A stretch of 44,636 bases of DNA from Thermoplasmata archaeon (lineage in GTDB: Archaea > Thermoplasmatota > Thermoplasmata > Lutacidiplasmatales > UBA184): contig DAHUZP010000084.1 in the NCBI GenBank assembly GCA_027306505.1, positions 1 through 44,636 on the forward strand, read 5' to 3'. Shown here in pieces: positions 7,712-15,074 of this stretch. The notes beneath the pieces were generated by a model. The model ran no database searches. It worked only from the letters and a program-made list of their open reading frames with translations, and was not told the origin of the DNA. The position numbers and the translations under genes were made by a program. Every line of letters begins with the position of its first letter. The stretch's first letter is position 1.

Positions 7712-9104
7712 GGCGGTCCCCCCGCTCCGACAGGAAGCTCAGGAGGTCGTGGCGCGTGAGCAGGCCCTGGAAGGTCGCGCCGCCTTCCGCACGCACGAGG
7801 ACGGCCCGCACTTCCTTGAGACGCTTCACGAGATCACCTAGAGGTTCCTCTCGGCCGACCTCGGGCCAGGGAAGGCCCATGACCGAGGTCACGGTCCGGT
7901 CGAGCATGCTCTGGTCCGCGAGGACCGCTCGCAGCACCTCCTCCTCCACGAGGCTCCCCACGTTCTCGCGTCCGGCGATCACGGGGATCTGGGAGACGTC
8001 CTGGTTGTGCAGGGTCTCCAACGCCGCCCGGACGGTGGTGGTGGGGTCCACCGCCACCAGGAGCGGCTGGTAGTCCTTGGTGTCCAGGAGCGCCCCCGCC
8101 GTCGCGGCCTCGTCGAGGAAGCGGTTCTCCCGCATCCACTCGTCCGAGTAGAACTTCGATAGGTAGCGGTCGCCGGAGTCCGGGAGGATGACGACGATGT
8201 TCGCCCCCGACCTCGCTGGGAGCGAGTTCGCCCACTGGATCGCCCCCACCACCGCGGTGCCGCTCGAGCCTCCCACGAAGAGCCCCTCCTCCCGGGCGAG
8301 ACGACGCGCCATGAGGAAGGACTCCTTGTCGCCCACCGTCACGAACTCGTCGATGACGGGGAAGTCGACGGTGTGCGGGATCATGTCCTCGCCGATCCCC
8401 TCCACCTTGTACGGCACCGCCGGGACGATCTCCTTGGTCCTCGAGTAGTGGGCGAGGATCGAGCCCTGGGGGTCCACCGCGACGATCCGCGTGGAGGGGT
8501 GCTTCTCCTTGAAGAAACGCCCGATGCCGCTGATGGTCCCTCCCGTCCCCACCGTGGCGACCACCGCGTCGACGTTCCCGTCGAGGGCTTCCAGGATCTC
8601 GGGGCCAGTGGTCCGGTAGTGGGCCTCGGGGTTGAACCGGTTGTCGTACTGGTTGGGGTAGTAGGAGTTGGGGATCTCCTGGGAGAGCCGCTTCGCGACG
8701 GAGTAGTGGCTCATCGGGTGGTCCGCGGGGACCTGGCTCGGGGTGATGACGACGCGGGCCCCGAAGGCCCGCAGGAGCCTCGTCCGCTCGGTGCTCATCT
8801 TGTCGGGGATGACGAAGACCGACTTGTACCCCTTGACCGCGGCGTAGATCGCGAGCCCCACCCCGGTGTTCCCGCTGGTGGCCTCGATGATCGTCGCCCC
8901 GGGCTTGATGAGGCCCTTCGCCTCCGCCTGCTCGATCATGGACGGGCCGATCCGGTCCTTCACCGAGCCCCCCGGGTTCACGAACTCCAGCTTCGCGTAG
9001 AGGTTGAAGGGCAGGCCCTTGCCCACCTTCTGGAGCATGACGAGCGGCGTGTGCCCGATCAGTGAGAGCACGTTAGGTGCGATGGCAGGGCGTCCTTCCC
9101 CCAT
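7701..9104 (-). CDS. Cystathionine beta-synthase with C-terminal CBS domains
   Basis: 467 residues. Residues 1-320 are a fold-type-II PLP enzyme: GGSVKDRIG with the PLP lysine at 49, SGNTG at 77-81 for the phosphate, and GTGGTISG near 195. Residues about 345-465 form a pair of CBS domains, which bind adenosyl ligands in relatives and could tune activity. There is no N-terminal haem region. It joins serine (or O-acetylserine) and homocysteine to cystathionine; a cysteine-synthase activity cannot be excluded from sequence. First gene of the transsulfuration-cysS run; the following lyase gene overlaps it. TATA-like sequences lie at 9131-9140 and 9150-9158. Confidence 0.9.
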   Translation of the reverse strand: MGEGRPAIAPNVLSLIGHTPLVMLQKVGKGLPFNLYAKLEFVNPGGSVKDRIGPSMIEQAEAKGLIKPGATIIEATSGNTGVGLAIYAAVKGYKSVFVIPDKMSTERTRLLRAFGARVVITPSQVPADHPMSHYSVAKRLSQEIPNSYYPNQYDNRFNPEAHYRTTGPEILEALDGNVDAVVATVGTGGTISGIGRFFKEKHPSTRIVAVDPQGSILAHYSRTKEIVPAVPYKVEGIGEDMIPHTVDFPVIDEFVTVGDKESFLMARRLAREEGLFVGGSSGTAVVGAIQWANSLPARSGANIVVILPDSGDRYLSKFYSDEWMRENRFLDEAATAGALLDTKDYQPLLVAVDPTTTVRAALETLHNQDVSQIPVIAGRENVGSLVEEEVLRAVLADQSMLDRTVTSVMGLPWPEVGREEPLGDLVKRLKEVRAVLVRAEGGATFQGLLTRHDLLSFLSERGDRHAL

Positions 9105-9149
9105 GGGTGGGCCCCCCAGCGGGAGCCCCCCTTGAACGTTTCCGGGGCA

Positions 9150-9159
9150 GGATTATCCC
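9150..9159. promoter_or_regulatory. Near-palindromic TATA element between divergent genes
   Basis: GGATTATCCC reads almost the same on both strands. It lies about 34 bases before the ATG at 9188 and about 50 before the ATG at 9104, so it may serve the surface protein on plus and the transsulfuration run on minus. A second candidate for the minus gene is TTCAAGGG at 9131-9140. Confidence 0.4.
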
Positions 9160-9187
9160 CCGGAAGCCTTGGACGAGAGGATCGGCC

Positions 9188-10084
9188 ATGCTCGAGGAGG
9201 GGTCCCGGGGAGGAAGGTCCTCTCGGGCCAGGCTCTGGAGCCTCGGGGGGGTAGCCCTCGTTCTGGTCCTCGCCCTTGCCCTCCCCCTCGGCCCCACCGC
9301 GGGCTCGGCGATGGCGGCCCGTGCTCCCGGGGCCTCGGGAGCTCCTCCCCCTCCCCCGCTGGCGACGAACTTCGGGGGCCAACTGCTCTCCTTCAGCGCC
9401 CTGGGAGTGGGGCCGGGGAGCTCCGGGACCCTCACCGTCACCGTGACCGACCCCACCAACGCGACGGTCTCCGGGTGGGGGAGGGCGATCAGCTCCGGCT
9501 CGCTGGAGCTCGAGATCTACCGATTCTCCAACGATGGGAGCGAGCAGAACCTCTCCTCGGGGGACAGCTGGGCCCCCCTTTGGTCCCAAGGGGGGCGCTT
9601 CGTGAACGAGTCCCTCCCTGCGCTCGCCGTGGGCGACTCGACCGTGTTCCAGCTCCAGGTGCAGGTGCCCAGCACCGCCTCGACGGGGGCCTACTTCGTC
9701 CGGGACCGGGTCGACCTCGTGGCCGGGGGGACCCAGTACGTCCTAGGCTCGCGGGGGACCTTCCCGGACGCCCTCTGGAACGCGGCGACGCTCACCAACT
9801 GCACCACGGGGGCGGGGTGCACCCCCACGCTCAACCTCACGATGCTGGGGGTCTCTGGGGTGAGCCCCGAGACCTCGATCTCCGTCACGAACACCTGGGT
9901 CCCCTGGGTCCTCTACTCGGTCCTGGGAGCCTCCATCGGGCTCGCCACCATCGCGGCCTATCTCGTGTTCCGGCCGGGCCGAAGGAGGCCCTCCGGGGCG
10001 TCCAGCGCGGGGGCCACCCGCTCTCCCCGACGCAGGAGGGCGGCGAGCGCCTTGGGGAAGAGCCGCAAGAGCGACGGGGACTGA
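9188..10084 (+). CDS. Secreted, C-terminally anchored surface protein
   Basis: 298 residues from ATG 9188. A basic N-terminus and a hydrophobic segment (about 20-44, ending near AGSAMA) form a signal peptide or anchor. The middle is a Ser/Thr/Gly-rich extracellular domain with several N-x-S/T sites, and a membrane helix near 240-262 (VLYSVLGASIGLATIAAYLVF) precedes a strongly basic cytoplasmic tail. No domain recognised. The last 127 bases overlap, on the opposite strand, the 3' end of the geranylgeranyl reductase gene, so one of the two C-termini is constrained by the other. Likely a cell-envelope protein of unknown function. Confidence 0.75.
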   Translation: MLEEGSRGGRSSRARLWSLGGVALVLVLALALPLGPTAGSAMAARAPGASGAPPPPPLATNFGGQLLSFSALGVGPGSSGTLTVTVTDPTNATVSGWGRAISSGSLELEIYRFSNDGSEQNLSSGDSWAPLWSQGGRFVNESLPALAVGDSTVFQLQVQVPSTASTGAYFVRDRVDLVAGGTQYVLGSRGTFPDALWNAATLTNCTTGAGCTPTLNLTMLGVSGVSPETSISVTNTWVPWVLYSVLGASIGLATIAAYLVFRPGRRRPSGASSAGATRSPRRRRAASALGKSRKSDGD

Positions 10085-11241
10085 GCGAGCAGCTTCCCTG
10101 CGGCGATCGTCGGGAAGTCGATGTCCCCGAAGGCGACCAGGCTCCCCAGGAGCTCCTGCTCCGCGAGGACCTCCAGGAGCCGGTCCATCTCCTTGTCGGT
10201 GAGACGCAGGAAGATGCGGCGCAGGTAGAGCGCGCGCTCGAGCTCCTCCCCGATCGCCTCCCGCCAAAGGCGGTCGTAGCTCGCGAGGCGGGCTTCGGAG
10301 AGGTCCCCCGCCCGGAGCGCTTCGTCGGCCACCCCGGCCGCGATCTCTGCGCACCGCATCCCGGTGTAGATCCCGCCGCCGGAGAGCGGCTTCACCTGGG
10401 AGGCCGCGTCCCCGACGAGCAGCGCCCGGTCGGTGTGCGTCCTCGGGACCGACCCGATCGGGATCCCGGCGACGACCATCTCGAAGGGCGGCGGCACCGG
10501 GTGCCCGTAGCGCTTCTCGATCTGCCGGACCAGGGCCTCGTAGTACTCCTTCGCGGTGTGGCCGGTCCCAGCGCGAACCCCCACGCCCACCCGGGCCCTT
10601 CCCGACCCGTCCGGGACCCACCAGCCGAAGAGGCCGGGGGAGAGGGCGTTCCCCAGGTAGATCTCGACCTGCTCGGGGTCGCCGCCAGGAAAGGGCATCT
10701 CCGCCTCGAAGGCGGGGAGGATCTCGATGGGACGGCGCAGACGGAACGTGCGAGCGACGTGGCTCGCGACGCCGTCCGCCCCGATGACGAGCTTCGCCCG
10801 GACCTTCCGGGAGGTCCCGTCGACCCGCTCTAGGCCCGCCGTGACGGGCTCCCGGCTGCCGGCGGGGGGGCGCTCCGCCCCCACGAACTTGGTCCCGGTC
10901 TCGAGCTCCGCCCCCGCCCGTGCCGCCCGCTCGGCCAGAAGGAAGTCGAGCTCCGAACGGGAGAGGACGAAGGCCCGGGTCTCCGGCGCCTTGAACGCAA
11001 GGGGACGCAAGGAAGGGCTCCAGACCGTCGCCCCCCGCACCTCATGGAGCACCATCTTCCGGGTGCCGGCCAAGTCCAGCACCCTCTGGGAGACGAGCCC
11101 CGCGCACTGGACCGGGTGCCCCACCGCCCGGTGCTCCTCCACCAGGAGGACCGAGTGGCCCCGGCGGGCGAGATGGTAGGCGGCGGTGCTCCCCGCCGGG
11201 CCCGCGCCCACGACGAGGACATCGACCTCGGAGGTGACCAC
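9958..11241 (-). CDS. Geranylgeranyl reductase family flavoprotein
   Basis: 427 residues. The N-terminal FAD-binding motif GAGPAGSTAAYHLARRG (12-28), the GADGVASHVAR segment and a second FAD motif LVGDAASQVKPLSGGGI are typical of the geranylgeranyl reductase family. In archaea these enzymes saturate the isoprenoid chains of membrane lipids (digeranylgeranylglycerophospholipid reductase), acting at the membrane surface. PVQCAGLVS near 43 holds the Cys conserved in archaeal members. The GTG at 11241 is supported by CTAAAAGG 26 bases upstream. The 3' end overlaps the convergent surface-protein gene by 127 bases. Substrate assignment rests on family. Confidence 0.88.
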   Translation of the reverse strand: MVTSEVDVLVVGAGPAGSTAAYHLARRGHSVLLVEEHRAVGHPVQCAGLVSQRVLDLAGTRKMVLHEVRGATVWSPSLRPLAFKAPETRAFVLSRSELDFLLAERAARAGAELETGTKFVGAERPPAGSREPVTAGLERVDGTSRKVRAKLVIGADGVASHVARTFRLRRPIEILPAFEAEMPFPGGDPEQVEIYLGNALSPGLFGWWVPDGSGRARVGVGVRAGTGHTAKEYYEALVRQIEKRYGHPVPPPFEMVVAGIPIGSVPRTHTDRALLVGDAASQVKPLSGGGIYTGMRCAEIAAGVADEALRAGDLSEARLASYDRLWREAIGEELERALYLRRIFLRLTDKEMDRLLEVLAEQELLGSLVAFGDIDFPTIAAGKLLAQSPSLLRLFPKALAALLRRGERVAPALDAPEGLLRPGRNTR

Positions 11242-11262
11242 GGACGCTCCGAGGTCGGAGGT

Positions 11263-11270
11263 CCTTTTAG
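11263..11270 (-). promoter_or_regulatory. TATA box of geranylgeranyl reductase
   Basis: CTAAAAGG on the minus strand, centred 26 bases before the GTG at 11241; predicts a leaderless transcript. Confidence 0.6.
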
Positions 11271-11333
11271 AGAGGGTGTCCGCGGGTCCGCCCTGCCTCG
11301 GGACCGTTCCTGTCCCCTCGGGAAAGGTGAAGA

Positions 11334-11340
11334 CTTAATG
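11334..11340 (+). promoter_or_regulatory. TATA box of the charged membrane protein
   Basis: CTTAATG centred 26 bases before the GTG at 11363. It is about 70 bases from the divergent TATA box of the geranylgeranyl reductase, so the two promoters are separate. Confidence 0.6.
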
Positions 11341-11362
11341 CGAGGGGGTTGTTGCGCCCCTC

Positions 11363-12448
11363 GTGGCCAAGCGTCGGCTCGCTCGACCGTCGGCGGAAGA
11401 GGAAGAGGAGCCCGAGGGGGAGCAGGAGTCCCCCAAGGAGCGCCGCGAGCGGCGCGAGCGGGAGCGGAGGGCCCGCGAGAAGCGGGGATCGAAGTCGTCG
11501 GGCCTCCTCGCCCGTTGGCCCCGATGGAAGACCCTCGGCGCCATCCTGGGCGTGGTCGTCGCGATCGTCGCCGCTGTCGCCATCGTCGTGATCTACTTCC
11601 CGACCCCTTGCCTCTCCCTGGCCCCGCCCCCCGCCTCCTCCGGGGTGCCGGACGAGAGCGCCCCCTCCTGGTGCGTCAATAGCACCGTCTCCCTCGTCGA
11701 GCGCATGGTGGTCCACCTGACCATCACCGTCGCGGGGAAGCCCGTCACCATACCAGGGGGGATAGGAGAGATCAGCGCGACCAAGGCGGCCGCCCAATGG
11801 CAGTACTCCGCGGGCTGCACCTTCCCGGTCTTCACCGATAACGGGACCGGCCCGGGGGGCGGCGACTCCGGAGGGTACATCCAGATCGCCTCGCCGTGGG
11901 CGTTCACCTACACCATCGGAGATTTCTTCAACCTCTGGAAGGAGTCGGACAGCACGGCCACGGTGAACGGGGCGAGCCAGCCGGTCTCCTACACGGGCAC
12001 GCAGCTCTTCAACTACTCCTCGAGCGGCAACCAGATCGTCCGACTCTGGGTCGACGGACAGGTGAGCTCCGCCGGCACCGGCCTCGTCCTCAACTACCTG
12101 GTCTCGAACTACAACGTCGCGAACGACCTTCCCCAGTGCATCCCCCAGAAGTACGGGAGCGACCACTCCATCGTCCTCACCTGGGGATGGACCGGGGCGG
12201 GCATGGTCCAGTCGGGCCCGACGCTCTTCCAGGCGGGGGACAACACCGCCTACTCCCCAGGCGCGGGACCCGCGACCGGCCCGTCCCCCCCGGGGACCTC
12301 CAGCCCGTGGAGCGGTGCCCAGGGAGCCCTCGCGGCTAGCCTGGTCGCGGGCGCGGGGACGCTGGTCCTCCTAGGTGCGTTCCTCGATCGGCGGGGCCTG
12401 GGACCGGGCCGTGCCGGTGGCGGTAGCGGCCACCGTCGGTGGAGCTAA
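11363..12448 (+). CDS. Membrane protein with highly charged N-terminus and large outer domain
   Basis: 361 residues from a leaderless GTG. Residues 1-55 are extremely charged (runs of E, then RRERRERERRAREKR), likely a cytoplasmic helix. A membrane helix follows (about 57-79, ILGVVVAIVAAVAIVVIYF), then a roughly 230-residue extracellular region with N-x-S/T sites and several Cys, a Pro/Gly/Ser stalk and a second hydrophobic segment near 320-341, ending in a short basic tail. This predicts both termini inside. No enzymatic motif seen. It resembles other envelope proteins in this window in its threonine/serine-rich outer domain but lacks their propeller repeats. Function unknown. Confidence 0.75.
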   Translation: MAKRRLARPSAEEEEEPEGEQESPKERRERRERERRAREKRGSKSSGLLARWPRWKTLGAILGVVVAIVAAVAIVVIYFPTPCLSLAPPPASSGVPDESAPSWCVNSTVSLVERMVVHLTITVAGKPVTIPGGIGEISATKAAAQWQYSAGCTFPVFTDNGTGPGGGDSGGYIQIASPWAFTYTIGDFFNLWKESDSTATVNGASQPVSYTGTQLFNYSSSGNQIVRLWVDGQVSSAGTGLVLNYLVSNYNVANDLPQCIPQKYGSDHSIVLTWGWTGAGMVQSGPTLFQAGDNTAYSPGAGPATGPSPPGTSSPWSGAQGALAASLVAGAGTLVLLGAFLDRRGLGPGRAGGGSGHRRWS

Positions 12449-12485
12449 CGGCCCAAGGGCCGCCCCGCGACCCCCGGTGGACCGT

Positions 12486-13496
12486 TCACTCGGGACTCAC
12501 GGCAGAGCGGGTCCGTACGCGCCAGGTCGCCTCGACCTGGTCCGTGCGCTGACGAGGGAGGACCCCGGAGCGCGAGACGTCGATCTCCTGCCCCGCGCCC
12601 TTCGCGAGGATCCCCGTCCAGGCGATCATGGCCCCGTTGTCGACGCAGAGGGAGGGCGGGGGAGCGAAGGTCCGGACGCCCCTCGCCCGGGCCATCTCTT
12701 CCACCATGCGCCGCAGGCGCTGGTTGCAGGCGACTCCTCCTCCGAGGACGAGCTCGCGCGCGCCCAGGTGGGCGATCGCCCTCTCCGCGACCTCGCAGAG
12801 CATCGCGTAGGCGTGGGACTCGACGCTGAGCGAGAGGTCCTCCTTGGAGACCCCACGCGCCTGGAGCGTCTTCGCCGCGGTGAGCAGTCCGGAGAAGCTC
12901 ACGTCCATCCCGTGGACGGAGTAAGGGAGGTCGTGGACGTGCCGACCCTCGCGCGCCCAGCGCTCGATCGCGGGCCCCCCGGGGAAGCTCGCCCCCATCC
13001 CCAGCGCGAGCTTGTCGAGGAAGTTCCCGACCCCGATGTCGAGCGTCTCCCCGAGGACCCGGTAGCGCCCGTGAGCGTAGGCGACGACCTGCGTGTTGCC
13101 TCCGGAGGCGTAGAGCAGGACCGGGTCGTCGAACCCGCTCAGGACCCGGGCGATCTCGAGGTGCGCGACGCAGTGGTTCACCGGGATGAGCGGACGCCCC
13201 CAGGTGAGCGAGAGCATGCGGGCGACCGTCGCCCCCGCCCGCAGGCACGGCCCGAGGCCCGGGCCCTGGGAGAAGGCGATGGCCTCGATGTCGCTCACGT
13301 CCGTGCCCGACTGGGAGAGGGCCGTCTCCAGGAGGTCGGGGAAGAGGTCCGCGTGGTGGTTCGCCGCTTCCCGGGGGTGGATGCCGCCCTGCTCCGGACG
13401 GTACATGTCCGTCGCGGAAGCGACCACGCGGGCCGTCTCGTCGATGACGCCGACGGAGGCCGTGTGGGCCGTCGACTCGATCCCCAGCACGCGCAC
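12486..13496 (-). CDS. kae1: tRNA threonylcarbamoyladenosine synthase subunit Kae1
   Basis: 336 residues, the catalytic ASKHA-fold subunit of KEOPS, which transfers threonylcarbamoyl to A37 of ANN-decoding tRNAs. The metal-binding His pair is NHCVAH (108 and 112). HPREAANHHAD near 40-50 and SGGNTQ (131-136) are family motifs, and GGGVACNQRLR lies in the C-terminal half. The start is GTG 13496 (VRVLGIESTAHTAS), supported by a TATA-like ATTAGT about 25 bases upstream; an earlier in-frame start at 13673 would add an unrelated stretch overlapping the divergent peroxiredoxin gene. The length is that of Kae1 alone, so the Bud32 kinase is not fused here. Confidence 0.95.
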   Translation of the reverse strand: MRVLGIESTAHTASVGVIDETARVVASATDMYRPEQGGIHPREAANHHADLFPDLLETALSQSGTDVSDIEAIAFSQGPGLGPCLRAGATVARMLSLTWGRPLIPVNHCVAHLEIARVLSGFDDPVLLYASGGNTQVVAYAHGRYRVLGETLDIGVGNFLDKLALGMGASFPGGPAIERWAREGRHVHDLPYSVHGMDVSFSGLLTAAKTLQARGVSKEDLSLSVESHAYAMLCEVAERAIAHLGARELVLGGGVACNQRLRRMVEEMARARGVRTFAPPPSLCVDNGAMIAWTGILAKGAGQEIDVSRSGVLPRQRTDQVEATWRVRTRSAVSPE

Positions 13497-13517
13497 GAGG
13501 GGAGCTTGCCCACCGGG

Positions 13518-13523
13518 ACTAAT
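13518..13523 (-). promoter_or_regulatory. TATA box of kae1
   Basis: ATTAGT (within CTCATTAGT) on the minus strand, about 25 bases before GTG 13496. It decides the start in favour of the short, family-length protein. Confidence 0.55.
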
Positions 13524-13632
13524 GAGCCCTCGGTCGACCGTGCCGGGAGAGGCCAGGTGGGAGGCGGTCGCCCTCCCGCGGAGCGCGCCAGCAAGCCTCT
13601 TGGCCCCTTCGCGTCTCCCGACCACCTCGCCC

Positions 13633-14082
13633 ATGATCGCGATCGGAAGCAGCGCCCCGGACTTCGAGGCCAAGGACTCGACCGGAGGGAAGTTCCGCCT
13701 CTCCTCGCTCCGTGGGAGGAAGGTGGTCCTCTACTTCTTCCCCAAGGCGTTCACCGGTGGCTGCACCATCGAGACGAAGCAGCTCGCGACCCTCTCCCCG
13801 AAGCTCGGCGAGCAGGGGGTCCAGGTCGTGGGCGTGAGCGTCGACGACGCGGAGACCCAGGCGAAGTTCGCGACCCACTGCGGAGCGAGCTTCCCCATCG
13901 TCGGCGACCCGACCAAGGAGATCTCCCGGAAGTTCGGCGTGCTCTCCCTCGTGGGGCTATCGAAGCGCGTCACCTTCTTCCTCGACGAGCAGGGCGTGGT
14001 CCAGGACGTGGTGGTCTCCCTGCTGCCGAACCCTCATCTCACGCGCACGCGCGAGCGGTACCTCTCCGGTCCCGCCGCCTAG
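13633..14082 (+). CDS. Peroxiredoxin of the BCP/PrxQ group
   Basis: 149 residues, thioredoxin fold. The peroxidatic Cys44 is in AFTGGCTIE, where the usual form is FTPGCT. There is no Cys five residues later; instead Cys83 (FATHCGAS) sits 39 residues on, the position used as resolving Cys in the helix-3 type of PrxQ. It should reduce hydrogen peroxide or organic hydroperoxides with electrons from a thioredoxin-like partner. A thioredoxin-like gene starts 17 bases downstream, probably in the same transcript. It is divergent from kae1, and ATG 13633 gives the normal family length. Confidence 0.92.
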   Translation: MIAIGSSAPDFEAKDSTGGKFRLSSLRGRKVVLYFFPKAFTGGCTIETKQLATLSPKLGEQGVQVVGVSVDDAETQAKFATHCGASFPIVGDPTKEISRKFGVLSLVGLSKRVTFFLDEQGVVQDVVVSLLPNPHLTRTRERYLSGPAA

Positions 14083-14099
14083 AGGCAAGGCAGGTGCAC

Positions 14100-14465
14100 A
14101 TGGCGAAGAGCGGTTGGGAAGGTCGCGGCCTGGAGGTATTGCTCACGAAGGACTTCGATGGCGGGAAGCTCAAGCGCCGGGGGACCTACGCGGTCTGCTT
14201 CGCGGCGACCTGGTGCCCCCCCACGAACCGGTTCGTGCCGACCTTCATCGCGCTCAACGGCAAGATCCCCGCCCAGGTCGCGTTGGCCGACATCACCGAC
14301 ATGGAGGACCCGCTCTGGGACACCTTCCACATCGACATCACCCCCACGATGATCGTCTTCAAGGACGGCGCCGAGGTCGGGCGGTTCGATGGCCGCCCCT
14401 CGGAGGCCCTGGACGACCGTGACCTCGCCGGGCTGACGACGCTCCTGAAGCACCTCCCCTCCTAA
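14100..14465 (+). CDS. Thioredoxin-like protein with CPPT active site
   Basis: 121 residues with a thioredoxin fold: FAATWCPPTNRF (34-45) in place of WCGPC, and ITPTMIVFKDG with the cis-proline loop near 80-90. The second active-site Cys is Thr, so it cannot act as a classical dithiol thioredoxin unless Cys33, six residues before, takes part. A monothiol (glutaredoxin-like) or chaperone role is possible. It lies 17 bases after the peroxiredoxin stop, so it may be its reductant or adaptor. A perfect hairpin follows its stop. Confidence 0.85.
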   Translation: MAKSGWEGRGLEVLLTKDFDGGKLKRRGTYAVCFAATWCPPTNRFVPTFIALNGKIPAQVALADITDMEDPLWDTFHIDITPTMIVFKDGAEVGRFDGRPSEALDDRDLAGLTTLLKHLPS

Positions 14466-14486
14466 GGGGGCCGCGCTTCCCTCGGC

Positions 14487-14508
14487 GCGGCGCGCGGTCG
14501 CGCGCCGC
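14487..14508. terminator. Perfect GC hairpin between convergent genes
   Basis: GCGGCGCGCG and its exact reverse complement are separated by GT, giving a 10-bp stem as written (in practice about 9 bp with a 4-base loop). It lies 21 bases after the thioredoxin-like gene and 11 bases beyond the 3' end of the opposing gene. There is no T-run, so its role as a bidirectional terminator or transcript-end stabiliser is inferred from position. Confidence 0.45.
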
Positions 14509-14519
14509 TCCCACCGGCC

Positions 14520-14984
14520 CTAGATCCGCAGTCCCAGGGCGACCTTGCGGTCCACCACCGCCTGGTCGATCCGGTCGCCTATCTCCTGGGCGACCATGGG
14601 TCTCCCGCGGAAGACGATGGTCCCGTCGACCCGGACCAGGAAGTCCCCGATGAGCGTCTCGGTGACCTGCCCCTCGAAGGCGGCGGAGCCGGAGGCCACC
14701 ACGGCCCCTACGGGGGCGGCCCCGCCCATCGCCGTGACCGTGCCGCAGGGCGCCTCGACCGAGCCCATCTGGGTCACGTCCACCTCGTGGACCTGCTCGA
14801 GCGCCATCTGCCAGGAGGCCGTCCGTCGGAGGGAGACGGGGTGGAGGGGAGAGAGCAGCAGGAGCCGCCGGTCGGTGAGCACGCCGTGGTCGTGCTGGTA
14901 GTACGTCTTCCAGTGGTGGAGCACGACCTCCCGGGGGAGCATGTCCTCGGGGGTGAGCCCCTCGGGAAGGGACGTACGATACAC
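14520..14984 (-). CDS. Small PH-like (bacterial/archaeal pleckstrin) protein, unknown function
   Basis: 154 residues. The N-terminal half reads like a bPH-type domain (HHWKTYYQHDHGVLTDRRLLLLSP, then ALEQVHEVDV), in which a strand-turn-strand element is followed by LTDRRLL. The C-terminal half repeats a beta-rich pattern (FLVRVDGTIVFRGRP). No signal peptide or membrane helix in the frame. The GTG start at 14984 has an A/T-rich element (AGATAGTT near 15007-15014) about 27 bases upstream. Function unknown; the assignment is from pattern, not strong motifs. Confidence 0.6.
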   Translation of the reverse strand: MYRTSLPEGLTPEDMLPREVVLHHWKTYYQHDHGVLTDRRLLLLSPLHPVSLRRTASWQMALEQVHEVDVTQMGSVEAPCGTVTAMGGAAPVGAVVASGSAAFEGQVTETLIGDFLVRVDGTIVFRGRPMVAQEIGDRIDQAVVDRKVALGLRI

Positions 14985-15030
14985 GGCTCCCCCTACACGC
15001 TCGAGGAACTATCTGGACATAGGGATGCAG

Positions 15031-15056
15031 CGAGGAAGAGCGAGGAAGAGCGAGGA
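15031..15056 (+). repeat. Short tandem repeat of CGAGGAAGAG
   Basis: Two perfect copies and a partial third, flanked by CAGCG and CGCTG so that the unit could sit in a weak hairpin. It lies between the PH-like gene and the flippase stop. Confidence 0.6.
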
Positions 15057-15074
15057 GCCGCTGCCCTGGGGCCT

